Below the pieces are notes generated by a model that saw only the letters and a program-made list of their open reading frames with translations, was not told where the DNA came from and made no database searches. Below, piece after piece: positions 12,051 to 25,211 of a DNA stretch of 64,000 bases (position 1 is its first letter; each line of letters opens with the position of its first letter). Origin of the DNA: Parapristionchus giblindavisi (lineage: Eukaryota > Nematoda > Chromadorea > Rhabditida > Diplogasteridae); assembly GCA_943737045.1 (NCBI GenBank), contig CALSFV010000216.1:992001-1056000 (forward strand). The letters run 5' to 3'. The position numbers were made by a program, and so were the translations under genes.

Positions 12051-15000
12051 ATGTCAAACTGTAATCTTGTGTTGATTCCACAATGCCCAAAGTACAAAAG
12101 TAGCTTTCACTCTGATAAGACCAAAAGAATACCTGACATGAAAAAGTTTCTGCTAGACCCAGCGTGTCATATACCAAACGAAAGAGCAAAAAATTCTGAG
12201 TACTTTGCACGTTCCTATGTTGAACAACGGCCACTTCAGCCGAATTAACAAAATTGAATTATGCATTTTCGGCAATAAAGAATTCGTGGCACGTCAATGC
12301 TTTATCGAAACGTATCGTAGCATATACCACGTGAAAGAGCAAAAAATTCTGAATAATCTACACTTCAGTTCAAGTCAAACTGTAATCTTGTGTTGATTCC
12401 ACAATGCCCAAAGTACAAAAGTAGCTTTCACTTTGATAAGACCAAAAGAATACCTGACATGAAAAAGTTTCTGCTAGACCCAGCGTGTCATATACCAAAC
12501 GAAAGAGCAAAAAATTCTGAGTATTTTGCAACGTTCCATGTTGAACAACGGCCGCTCCAGCCGAATTAACAACATTGAACCATGCATTTTTAGCATTAAA
12601 GAATTCGTGACACGCCAATATTTAATCTAAACTTATCGTAGCATATACCACGTGAAAGAACAAAAAACTCTGAATAATCTACACTTCAGTTCATGTCAAA
12701 CTGTAATCTTGTGTTGATTCCACAATGCCCAAAGTACAAAAGTAGCTTTCACTCTGATAAGACCAAAAGAATAGCTGACATGAAAAAGTTTCTGCTAGAC
12801 CCAGCGTGTCATATACCAAACGAAAGAGCAAAAAATTCTGAGTACTTTGCACGTTCCTATGTTGAACAACGGCCACTTCAGCCGAATTAACAAAATTGAA
12901 TTATGCATTTTCGGCAATAAAGAATTCGTGGCACGTCAATGCTTTATCGAAACGTATCGTAGCATATACCACGTGAAAGAGCAAAAAATTCTGAATAATC
13001 TACACTTCAGTTCAAGTCAAACTGTAATCTTGTGTTGATTCCACAATGCCCAAAGTACAAAAGTAGCTTTCACTTTGATAAGACCAAAAGAATACCTGAC
13101 ATGAAAAAGTTTCTGCTAGACCCAGCGTGTCATATACCAAACGAAAGAGCAAAAAATTCTGAGTATTTTGCAACGTTCCATGTTGAACAACGGCCGCTCC
13201 AGCCGAATTAACAACATTGAACCATGCATTTTTAGCATTAAAGAATTCGTGACACGCCAATATTTAATCTAAACTTATCGTAGCATATACCACGTGAAAG
13301 AACAAAAAACTCTAAATAATCTACTCTTCAGTTCATGTCAAACTGTAATCTTGTGTTGATTCCACAATGCCCAAAGTACAAAAGTAGCTTTCACTCTGAT
13401 AAGACCAAAAGAATACCTGACATGAAAAAGTTTCTGCTAGACCCAGCGTGTCATATACCAAACGAAAGAGCAAAAAATTCTGAGTACTTTGCACGTTCCT
13501 ATGTTGAACAACGGCCACTTCAGCCGAATTAACAAAATTGAATTATGCATTTTCGGCAATAAAGAATTCGTGGCACGTCAATGCTTTATCGAAACGTATC
13601 GTAGCATATACCACGTGAAAGAGCAAAAAATTCTGAATAATCTACACTTCAGTTCAAGTCAAACTGTAATCTTGTGTTGATTCCACAATGCCCAAAGTAC
13701 AAAAGTAGCTTTCACTTTGATAAGACCAAAAGAATACCTGACATGAAAAAGTTTCTGCTAGACCCAGCGTGTCATATACCAAACGAAAGAGCAAAAAATT
13801 CTGAGTATTTTGCAACGTTCCATGTTGAACAACGGCCGCTCCAGCCGAATTAACAACATTGAACCATGCATTTTTAGCATTAAAGAATTCGTGACACGCC
13901 AATATTTAATCTAAACTTATCGTAGCATATACCACGTGAAAGAACAAAAAACTCTGAATAATCTACACTTCAGTTCATGTCAAACTGTAATCTTGTGTTG
14001 ATTCCACAATGCCCAAAGTACAAAAGTAGCTTTCACTCTGATAAGACCAAAAGAATAGCTGACATGAAAAAGTTTCTGCTAGACCCAGCGTGTCATATAC
14101 CAAACGAAAGAGCAAAAAATTCTGAGTACTTTGCACGTTCCTATGTTGAACAACGGCCACTTCAGCCGAATTAACAAAATTGAATTATGCATTTTCGGCA
14201 ATAAAGAATTCGTGGCACGTCAATGCTTTATCGAAACGTATCGTAGCATATACCACGTGAAAGAGCAAAAAATTCTGAATAATCTACACTTCAGTTCAAG
14301 TCAAACTGTAATCTTGTGTTGATTCCACAATGCCCAAAGTACAAAAGTAGCTTTCACTTTGATAAGACCAAAAGAATACCTGACATGAAAAAGTTTCTGC
14401 TAGACCCAGCGTGTCATATACCAAACGAAAGAGCAAAAAATTCTGAGTATTTTGCAACGTTCCATGTTGAACAACGGCCGCTCCAGCCGAATTAACAACA
14501 TTGAACCATGCATTTTTAGCATTAAAGAATTCGTGACACGCCAATATTTAATCTAAACTTATCGTAGCATATACCACGTGAAAGAACAAAAAACTCTAAA
14601 TAATCTACTCTTCAGTTCATGTCAAACTGTAATCTTGTGTTGATTCCACAATGCCCAAAGTACAAAAGTAGCTTTCACTCTGATAAGACCAAAAGAATAC
14701 CTGACATGAAAAAGTTTCTGCTAGACCCAGCGTGTCATATACCAAACGAAAGAGCAAAAAATTCTGAGTATTTTGCAACGTTCCATGTTGAACAACGGCC
14801 GCTCCAGCCGAATTAACAACATTGAACCATGCATTTTTAGCATTAAAGAATTCGTGACACGCCAATATTTAATCTAAACTTATCGTAGCATATACCACGT
14901 GAAAGAGCAAAAAATTCTGAATAATCTACACTTCAGTTCAAGTCAAACTGTAATCTTGTGTTGATTCCACAATGCCCAAAGTACAAAAGTAGCTTTCACT

Positions 15001-15902
15001 TTGATAAGACCAAAAGAATACCTGACATGAAAAAGTTTCTGCTAGACCCAGCGTGTCATATACCAAACGAAAGAGCAAAAAATTCTGAGTATTTTGCAAC
15101 GTTCCATGTTGAACAACGGCCGCTCCAGCCGAATTAACAACATTGAACCATGCATTTTTAGCATTAAAGAATTCGTGACACGCCAATATTTAATCTAAAC
15201 TTATCGTAGCATATACCACGTGAAAGAACAAAAAACTCTGAATAATCTACACTTCAGTTCATGTCAAACTGTAATCTTGTGTTGATTCCACAATGCCCAA
15301 AGTACAAAAGTAGCTTTCACTCTGATAAGACCAAAAGAATAGCTGACATGAAAAAGTTTCTGCTAGACCCAGCGTGTCATATACCAAACGAAAGAGCAAA
15401 AAATTCTGAGTACTTTGCACGTTCCTATGTTGAACAACGGCCACTTCAGCCGAATTAACAAAATTGAATTATGCATTTTCGGCAATAAAGAATTCGTGGC
15501 ACGTCAATGCTTTATCGAAACGTATCGTAGCATATACCACGTGAAAGAGCAAAAAATTCTGAATAATCTACACTTCAGTTCAAGTCAAACTGTAATCTTG
15601 TGTTGATTCCACAATGCCCAAAGTACAAAAGTAGCTTTCACTTTGATAAGACCAAAAGAATACCTGACATGAAAAAGTTTCTGCTAGACCCAGCGTGTCA
15701 TATACCAAACGAAAGAGCAAAAAATTCTGAGTATTTTGCAACGTTCCATGTTGAACAACGGCCGCTCCAGCCGAATTAACAACATTGAACCATGCATTTT
15801 TAGCATTAAAGAATTCGTGACACGCCAATATTTAATCTAAACTTATCGTAGCATATACCACGTGAAAGAACAAAAAACTCTAAATAATCTACACTTCAGT
15901 TC
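12051..15902 (+). repeat. Higher-order repeat: 4-mer, 1284 bp, three copies
   Basis: Copies begin at 12051, 13335 and 14619. The marker ctactcttcag (for ctacacttcag) recurs at about 12038, 13322 and 14606. The marker atagctgac (for atacctgac) recurs at about 12772, 14056 and 15340. All spacings are 1284 bp. In the third copy the first monomer is class A instead of class B, which indicates replacement of that monomer after the amplification. Confidence 0.9.
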
Positions 15903-16223
15903 ATGTCAAACTGTAATCTTGTGTTGATTCCACAATGCCCAAAGTACAAAAGTAGCTTTCACTCTGATAAGACCAAAAGAATACCTGACATTAAAAAGTT
16001 TCTGCTAGACCCAGCGTGTCATATACCAAACGAAAGATCAAAAAATTCTGAGTATTTTGCAACGTTCCATGTTGAACAACGGCCGCTCCAGCCGAATTAA
16101 CAACATTGAACCATGCATTTTTAGCATTAAAGAATTCGTGACACGCCAATATTTAATCTAAACTTATCGTAGCATATACCACGTGAAAGAGCAAAAAATT
16201 CTGAATAATCTACACTTCAGTTC

Positions 16224-16544
16224 ATGTCAAACTGTAATCTTGTGTTGATTCCACAATGCCTAAAGTACAAAAGTAGCTTTCACTCTGATAAGACCAAAAG
16301 AATACCTGACATGAAAAAGTTTCTGCTAGACCCAGCGTGTCATATACCAAACGAAAGAGCAAAAAATTCTGAGTATTTTGCAACGTTCCATGTTGAACAA
16401 CGGCCGCTCCAGCCGAATTAACAACATTGAACCATGCATTTTTAGCATTAAAGAATTCGTGGCACGTCAATGCTTTATCGAAACGTATCGTAGCATATAC
16501 CACGTGAAAGAGCAAAAAATTCTGAATAATCTACACTTCAGTTC
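16224..16544 (+). repeat. Representative A-to-B chimeric monomer (switch at gaattcgtg)
   Basis: The left part is class A (gtattttgcaac, ggccgctcc, tttttagcatt). After the shared gaattcgtg at about 16452-16460 the sequence is class B (gcacgtcaatgctttatcg). The same switch point recurs in monomers starting at 17508, 18150, 19434, 21681, 22965, 28743, 29385, 30348 and 31311, and once in the right arm at about 34391-34425. Some of these are copies of one event spread by higher-order amplification, but they occur with different left-half markers. Confidence 0.88.
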
Positions 16545-18470
16545 AAGTCAAACTGTAATCTTGTGTTGATTCCACAATGCCCAAAGTACAAAAGTAGCTT
16601 TCACTCTGATAAGACCAAAAGAATACCTGACATGAAAAAGTTTCTGCTAGACCCAGCGTGTCATATACCAAACGAAAGAGCAAAAAATTCTGAGTACTTT
16701 GCACGTTCCTATGTTGAACAACGGCCACTTCAGCCGAATTAACAAAATTGAATTATGCATTTTCGGCAATAAAGAATTCGTGGCACGTCAATGCTTTATC
16801 GAAACGTATCGTAGCATATACCACGTGAAAGAGCAAAAAATTCTGAATAATCTACACTTCAGTTCAAGTCAAACTGTAATCTTGTGTTGATTCCACAATG
16901 CCCAAAGTACAAAAGTAGCTTTCACTTTGATAAGACCAAAAGAATACCTCACATGAAAAAGTTTCTGCTAGACCCAGCGTGTCATATACCAAACGAAAGA
17001 GCAAAAAATTCTGAGTATTTTGCAACGTTCCATGTTGAACAACGGCCGCTCCAGCCGAATTAACAACATTGAACCATGCATTTTTAGCATTAAAGAATTC
17101 GTGACACGCCAATATTTAATCTAAACTTATCGTAGCATATACCACGTGAAAGAACAAAAAACTCTAAATAATCTACACTTCAGTTCATGTCAAACTGTAA
17201 TCTTGTGTTGATTCCACAATGCCCAAAGTACAAAAGTAGCTTTCACTCTGATAAGACCAAAAGAATACCTGACATTAAAAAGTTTCTGCTAGACCCAGCG
17301 TGTCATATACCAAACGAAAGATCAAAAAATTCTGAGTATTTTGCAACGTTCCATGTTGAACAACGGCCGCTCCAGCCGAATTAACAACATTGAACCATGC
17401 ATTTTTAGCATTAAAGAATTCGTGACACGCCAATATTTAATCTAAACTTATCGTAGCATATACCACGTGAAAGAGCAAAAAATTCTGAATAATCTACACT
17501 TCAGTTCATGTCAAACTGTAATCTTGTGTTGATTCCACAATGCCTAAAGTACAAAAGTAGCTTTCACTCTGATAAGACCAAAAGAATACCTGACATGAAA
17601 AAGTTTCTGCTAGACCCAGCGTGTCATATACCAAACGAAAGAGCAAAAAATTCTGAGTATTTTGCAACGTTCCATGTTGAACAACGGCCGCTCCAGCCGA
17701 ATTAACAACATTGAACCATGCATTTTTAGCATTAAAGAATTCGTGGCACGTCAATGCTTTATCGAAACGTATCGTAGCATATACCACGTGAAAGAGCAAA
17801 AAATTCTGAATAATCTACACTTCAGTTCAAGTCAAACTGTAATCTTGTGTTGATTCCACAATGCCCAAAGTACAAAAGTAGCTTTCACTCTGATAAGACC
17901 AAAAGAATACCTGACATGAAAAAGTTTCTGCTAGACCCAGCGTGTCATATACCAAACGAAAGAGCAAAAAATTCTGAGTATTTTGCAACGTTCCATGTTG
18001 AACAACGGCCGCTCCAGCCGAATTAACAACATTGAACCATGCATTTTTAGCATTAAAGAATTCGTGACACGCCAATATTTAATCTAAACTTATCGTAGCA
18101 TATACCACGTGAAAGAGCAAAAAATTCTGAATAATCTACACTTCAGTTCATGTCAAACTGTAATCTTGTGTTGATTACACAATGCCTAAAGTACAAAAGT
18201 AGCTTTCACTCTGATAAGACCAAAAGAATACCTGACATGAAAAAGTTTCTGCTAGACCCAGCGTGTCATATACCAAACGAAAGAGCAAAAAATTCTGAGT
18301 ATTTTGCAACGTTCCATGTTGAACAACGGCCGCTCCAGCCGAATTAACAACATTGAACCATGCATTTTTAGCATTAAAGAATTCGTGGCACGTCAATGCT
18401 TTATCGAAACGTATCGTAGCATATACCACGTGAAAGAGCAAAAAATTCTGAATAATCTACACTTCAGTTC

Positions 18471-21400
18471 AAGTCAAACTGTAATCTTGTGTTGATTCCA
18501 CAATGCCCAAAGTACAAAAGTAGCTTTCACTCTGATAAGACCAAAAGAATACCTGACATGAAAAAGTTTCTGCTAGACCCAGCGTGTCATATACCAAACG
18601 AAAGAGCAAAAAATTCTGAGTACTTTGCACGTTCCTATGTTGAACAACGGCCACTTCAGCCGAATTAACAAAATTGAATTATGCATTTTCGGCAATAAAG
18701 AATTCGTGGCACGTCAATGCTTTATCGAAACGTATCGTAGCATATACCACGTGAAAGAGCAAAAAATTCTGAATAATCTACACTTCAGTTCAAGTCAAAC
18801 TGTAATCTTGTGTTGATTCCACAATGCCCAAAGTACAAAAGTAGCTTTCACTTTGATAAGACCAAAAGAATACCTCACATGAAAAAGTTTCTGCTAGACC
18901 CAGCGTGTCATATACCAAACGAAAGAGCAAAAAATTCTGAGTATTTTGCAACGTTCCATGTTGAACAACGGCCGCTCCAGCCGAATTAACAACATTGAAC
19001 CATGCATTTTTAGCATTAAAGAATTCGTGACACGCCAATATTTAATCTAAACTTATCGTAGCATATACCACGTGAAAGAACAAAAAACTCTAAATAATCT
19101 ACACTTCAGTTCATGTCAAACTGTAATCTTGTGTTGATTCCACAATGCCCAAAGTACAAAAGTAGCTTTCACTCTGATAAGACCAAAAGAATACCTGACA
19201 TTAAAAAGTTTCTGCTAGACCCAGCGTGTCATATACCAAACGAAAGATCAAAAAATTCTGAGTATTTTGCAACGTTCCATGTTGAACAACGGCCGCTCCA
19301 GCCGAATTAACAACATTGAACCATGCATTTTTAGCATTAAAGAATTCGTGACACGCCAATATTTAATCTAAACTTATCGTAGCATATACCACGTGAAAGA
19401 GCAAAAAATTCTGAATAATCTACACTTCAGTTCATGTCAAACTGTAATCTTGTGTTGATTCCACAATGCCTAAAGTACAAAAGTAGCTTTCACTCTGATA
19501 AGACCAAAAGAATACCTGACATGAAAAAGTTTCTGCTAGACCCAGCGTGTCATATACCAAACGAAAGAGCAAAAAATTCTGAGTATTTTGCAACGTTCCA
19601 TGTTGAACAACGGCCGCTCCAGCCGAATTAACAACATTGAACCATGCATTTTTAGCATTAAAGAATTCGTGGCACGTCAATGCTTTATCGAAACGTATCG
19701 TAGCATATACCACGTGAAAGAGCAAAAAATTCTGAATAATCTACACTTCAGTTCAAGTCAAACTGTAATCTTGTGTTGATTCCACAATGCCCAAAGTACA
19801 AAAGTAGCTTTCACTCTGATAAGACCAAAAGAATACCTGACATGAAAAAGTTTCTGCTAGACCCAGCGTGTCATATACCAAACGAAAGAGCAAAAAATTC
19901 TGAGTATTTTGCAACGTTCCATGTTGAACAACGGCCGCTCCAGCCGAATTAACAACATTGAACCATGCATTTTTAGCATTAAAGAATTCGTGACACGCCA
20001 ATATTTAATCTAAACTTATCGTAGCATATACCACGTGAAAGAGCAAAAAATTCTGAATAATCTACACTTCAGTTCATGTCAAACTGTAATCTTGTGTTGA
20101 TTACACAATGCCTAAAGTACAAAAGTAGCTTTCACTCTGATAAGACCAAAAGAATACCTGACATGAAAAAGTTTCTGCTAGACCCAGCGTGTCATATACC
20201 AAACGAAAGAGCAAAAAATTCTGAGTATTTTGCAACGTTCCATGTTGAACAACGGCCGCTCCAGCCGAATTAACAACATTGAACCATGCATTTTTAGCAT
20301 TAAAGAATTCGTGACACGCCAATATTTAATCTAAACTTATCGTAGCATATACCACGTGAAAGAACAAAAAACTCTAAATAATCTACACTTCAGTTCATGT
20401 CAAACTGTAATCTTGTGTTGATTCCACAATGCCCAAAGTACAAAAGTAGCTTTCACTCTGATAAGACCAAAAGAATACCTGACATGAAAAAGTTTCTGCT
20501 AGACCCAGCGTGTCATATACCAAACGAAAGAGCAAAAAATTCTGAGTATTTTGCAACGTTCCATGTTGAACAACGGCCGCTCCAGCCGAATTAACAACAT
20601 TGAACCATGCATTTTTAGCATTAAAGAATTCGTGACACGCCAATATTTAATCTAAACTTATCGTAGCATATACCACGTGAAAGAACAAAAAACTCTAAAT
20701 AATCTACTCTTCAGTTCATGTCAAACTGTAATCTTGTGTTGATTCCACAATGCCCAAAGTACAAAAGTAGCTTTCACTCTGATAAGACCAAAAGAATACC
20801 TGACATGAAAAAGTTTCTGCTAGACCCAGCGTGTCATATACCAAACGAAAGAGCAAAAAATTCTGAGTACTTTGCACGTTCCTATGTTGAACAACGGCCA
20901 CTTCAGCCGAATTAACAAAATTGAATTATGCATTTTCGGCAATAAAGAATTCGTGGCACGTCAATGCTTTATCGAAACGTATCGTAGCATATACCACGTG
21001 AAAGAGCAAAAAATTCTGAATAATCTACACTTCAGTTCAAGTCAAACTGTAATCTTGTGTTGATTCCACAATGCCCAAAGTACAAAAGTAGCTTTCACTT
21101 TGATAAGACCAAAAGAATACCTGACATGAAAAAGTTTCTGCTAGACCCAGCGTGTCATATACCAAACGAAAGAGCAAAAAATTCTGAGTATTTTGCAACG
21201 TTCCATGTTGAACAACGGCCGCTCCAGCCGAATTAACAACATTGAACCATGCATTTTTAGCATTAAAGAATTCGTGACACGCCAATATTTAATCTAAACT
21301 TATCGTAGCATATACCACGTGAAAGAACAAAAAACTCTAAATAATCTACACTTCAGTTCATGTCAAACTGTAATCTTGTGTTGATTCCACAATGCCCAAA

Positions 21401-24400
21401 GTACAAAAGTAGCTTTCACTCTGATAAGACCAAAAGAATACCTGACATTAAAAAGTTTCTGCTAGACCCAGCGTGTCATATACCAAACGAAAGATCAAAA
21501 AATTCTGAGTATTTTGCAACGTTCCATGTTGAACAACGGCCGCTCCAGCCGAATTAACAACATTGAACCATGCATTTTTAGCATTAAAGAATTCGTGACA
21601 CGCCAATATTTAATCTAAACTTATCGTAGCATATACCACGTGAAAGAGCAAAAAATTCTGAATAATCTACACTTCAGTTCATGTCAAACTGTAATCTTGT
21701 GTTGATTCCACAATGCCCAAAGTACAAAAGTAGCTTTCACTCTGATAAGACCAAAAGAATACCTGACATTAAAAAGTTTCTGCTAGACCCAGCGTGTCAT
21801 ATACCAAACGAAAGATCAAAAAATTCTGAGTATTTTGCAACGTTCCATGTTGAACAACGGCCGCTCCAGCCGAATTAACAACATTGAACCATGCATTTTT
21901 AGCATTAAAGAATTCGTGGCACGTCAATGCTTTATCGAAACGTATCGTAGCATATACCACGTGAAAGAGCAAAAAATTCTGAATAATCTACACTTCAGTT
22001 CAAGTCAAACTGTAATCTTGTGTTGATTCCACAATGCCCAAAGTACAAAAGTAGCTTTCACTCTGATAAGACCAAAAGAATACCTGACATGAAAAAGTTT
22101 CTGCTAGACCCAGCGTGTCATATACCAAACGAAAGAGCAAAAAATTCTGAGTACTTTGCACGTTCCTATGTTGAACAACGGCCACTTCAGCCGAATTAAC
22201 AAAATTGAATTATGCATTTTCGGCAATAAAGAATTCGTGGCACGTCAATGCTTTATCGAAACGTATCGTAGCATATACCACGTGAAAGAGCAAAAAATTC
22301 TGAATAATCTACACTTCAGTTCAAGTCAAACTGTAATCTTGTGTTGATTCCACAATGCCCAAAGTACAAAAGTAGCTTTCACTTTGATAAGACCAAAAGA
22401 ATACCTCACATGAAAAAGTTTCTGCTAGACCCAGCGTGTCATATACCAAACGAAAGAGCAAAAAATTCTGAGTATTTTGCAACGTTCCATGTTGAACAAC
22501 GGCCGCTCCAGCCGAATTAACAACATTGAACCATGCATTTTTAGCATTAAAGAATTCGTGACACGCCAATATTTAATCTAAACTTATCGTAGCATATACC
22601 ACGTGAAAGAACAAAAAACTCTAAATAATCTACACTTCAGTTCATGTCAAACTGTAATCTTGTGTTGATTCCACAATGCCCAAAGTACAAAAGTAGCTTT
22701 CACTCTGATAAGACCAAAAGAATACCTGACATTAAAAAGTTTCTGCTAGACCCAGCGTGTCATATACCAAACGAAAGATCAAAAAATTCTGAGTATTTTG
22801 CAACGTTCCATGTTGAACAACGGCCGCTCCAGCCGAATTAACAACATTGAACCATGCATTTTTAGCATTAAAGAATTCGTGACACGCCAATATTTAATCT
22901 AAACTTATCGTAGCATATACCACGTGAAAGAGCAAAAAATTCTGAATAATCTACACTTCAGTTCATGTCAAACTGTAATCTTGTGTTGATTCCACAATGC
23001 CTAAAGTACAAAAGTAGCTTTCACTCTGATAAGACCAAAAGAATACCTGACATGAAAAAGTTTCTGCTAGACCCAGCGTGTCATATACCAAACGAAAGAG
23101 CAAAAAATTCTGAGTATTTTGCAACGTTCCATGTTGAACAACGGCCGCTCCAGCCGAATTAACAACATTGAACCATGCATTTTTAGCATTAAAGAATTCG
23201 TGGCACGTCAATGCTTTATCGAAACGTATCGTAGCATATACCACGTGAAAGAGCAAAAAATTCTGAATAATCTACACTTCAGTTCAAGTCAAACTGTAAT
23301 CTTGTGTTGATTCCACAATGCCCAAAGTACAAAAGTAGCTTTCACTCTGATAAGACCAAAAGAATACCTGACATGAAAAAGTTTCTGCTAGACCCAGCGT
23401 GTCATATACCAAACGAAAGAGCAAAAAATTCTGAGTATTTTGCAACGTTCCATGTTGAACAACGGCCGCTCCAGCCGAATTAACAACATTGAACCATGCA
23501 TTTTTAGCATTAAAGAATTCGTGACACGCCAATATTTAATCTAAACTTATCGTAGCATATACCACGTGAAAGAGCAAAAAATTCTGAATAATCTACACTT
23601 CAGTTCATGTCAAACTGTAATCTTGTGTTGATTACACAATGCCTAAAGTACAAAAGTAGCTTTCACTCTGATAAGACCAAAAGAATACCTGACATGAAAA
23701 AGTTTCTGCTAGACCCAGCGTGTCATATACCAAACGAAAGAGCAAAAAATTCTGAGTATTTTGCAACGTTCCATGTTGAACAACGGCCGCTCCAGCCGAA
23801 TTAACAACATTGAACCATGCATTTTTAGCATTAAAGAATTCGTGACACGCCAATATTTAATCTAAACTTATCGTAGCATATACCACGTGAAAGAACAAAA
23901 AACTCTAAATAATCTACACTTCAGTTCATGTCAAACTGTAATCTTGTGTTGATTCCACAATGCCCAAAGTACAAAAGTAGCTTTCACTCTGATAAGACCA
24001 AAAGAATACCTGACATGAAAAAGTTTCTGCTAGACCCAGCGTGTCATATACCAAACGAAAGAGCAAAAAATTCTGAGTATTTTGCAACGTTCCATGTTGA
24101 ACAACGGCCGCTCCAGCCGAATTAACAACATTGAACCATGCATTTTTAGCATTAAAGAATTCGTGACACGCCAATATTTAATCTAAACTTATCGTAGCAT
24201 ATACCACGTGAAAGAACAAAAAACTCTAAATAATCTACTCTTCAGTTCATGTCAAACTGTAATCTTGTGTTGATTCCACAATGCCCAAAGTACAAAAGTA
24301 GCTTTCACTCTGATAAGACCAAAAGAATACCTGACATGAAAAAGTTTCTGCTAGACCCAGCGTGTCATATACCAAACGAAAGAGCAAAAAATTCTGAGTA

Positions 24401-25211
24401 CTTTGCACGTTCCTATGTTGAACAACGGCCACTTCAGCCGAATTAACAAAATTGAATTATGCATTTTCGGCAATAAAGAATTCGTGGCACGTCAATGCTT
24501 TATCGAAACGTATCGTAGCATATACCACGTGAAAGAGCAAAAAATTCTGAATAATCTACACTTCAGTTCAAGTCAAACTGTAATCTTGTGTTGATTCCAC
24601 AATGCCCAAAGTACAAAAGTAGCTTTCACTTTGATAAGACCAAAAGAATACCTGACATGAAAAAGTTTCTGCTAGACCCAGCGTGTCATATACCAAACGA
24701 AAGAGCAAAAAATTCTGAGTATTTTGCAACGTTCCATGTTGAACAACGGCCGCTCCAGCCGAATTAACAACATTGAACCATGCATTTTTAGCATTAAAGA
24801 ATTCGTGACACGCCAATATTTAATCTAAACTTATCGTAGCATATACCACGTGAAAGAACAAAAAACTCTAAATAATCTACACTTCAGTTCATGTCAAACT
24901 GTAATCTTGTGTTGATTCCACAATGCCCAAAGTACAAAAGTAGCTTTCACTCTGATAAGACCAAAAGAATACCTGACATTAAAAAGTTTCTGCTAGACCC
25001 AGCGTGTCATATACCAAACGAAAGATCAAAAAATTCTGAGTATTTTGCAACGTTCCATGTTGAACAACGGCCGCTCCAGCCGAATTAACAACATTGAACC
25101 ATGCATTTTTAGCATTAAAGAATTCGTGACACGCCAATATTTAATCTAAACTTATCGTAGCATATACCACGTGAAAGAGCAAAAAATTCTGAATAATCTA
25201 CACTTCAGTTC
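18471..25211 (+). repeat. Large higher-order repeat with 3531-bp (11-monomer) shift
   Basis: The monomer order from 18471 to about 21680 reappears from 22002 to about 25211, a 3531-bp shift. Ordered markers are cctcacatg (about 18875 and 22406), the pair gacattaaaaag plus gaaagatcaaa (monomers 19113 and 22644), the chimera (19434 and 22965), gattacacaatg (about 20098 and 23629), ctactcttcag (about 20704 and 24235), and again gacattaaaaag (21360 and 24891). After that the two copies diverge. The unit contains smaller repeats with the same gacattaaaaag monomer, so it is nested. Confidence 0.85.
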
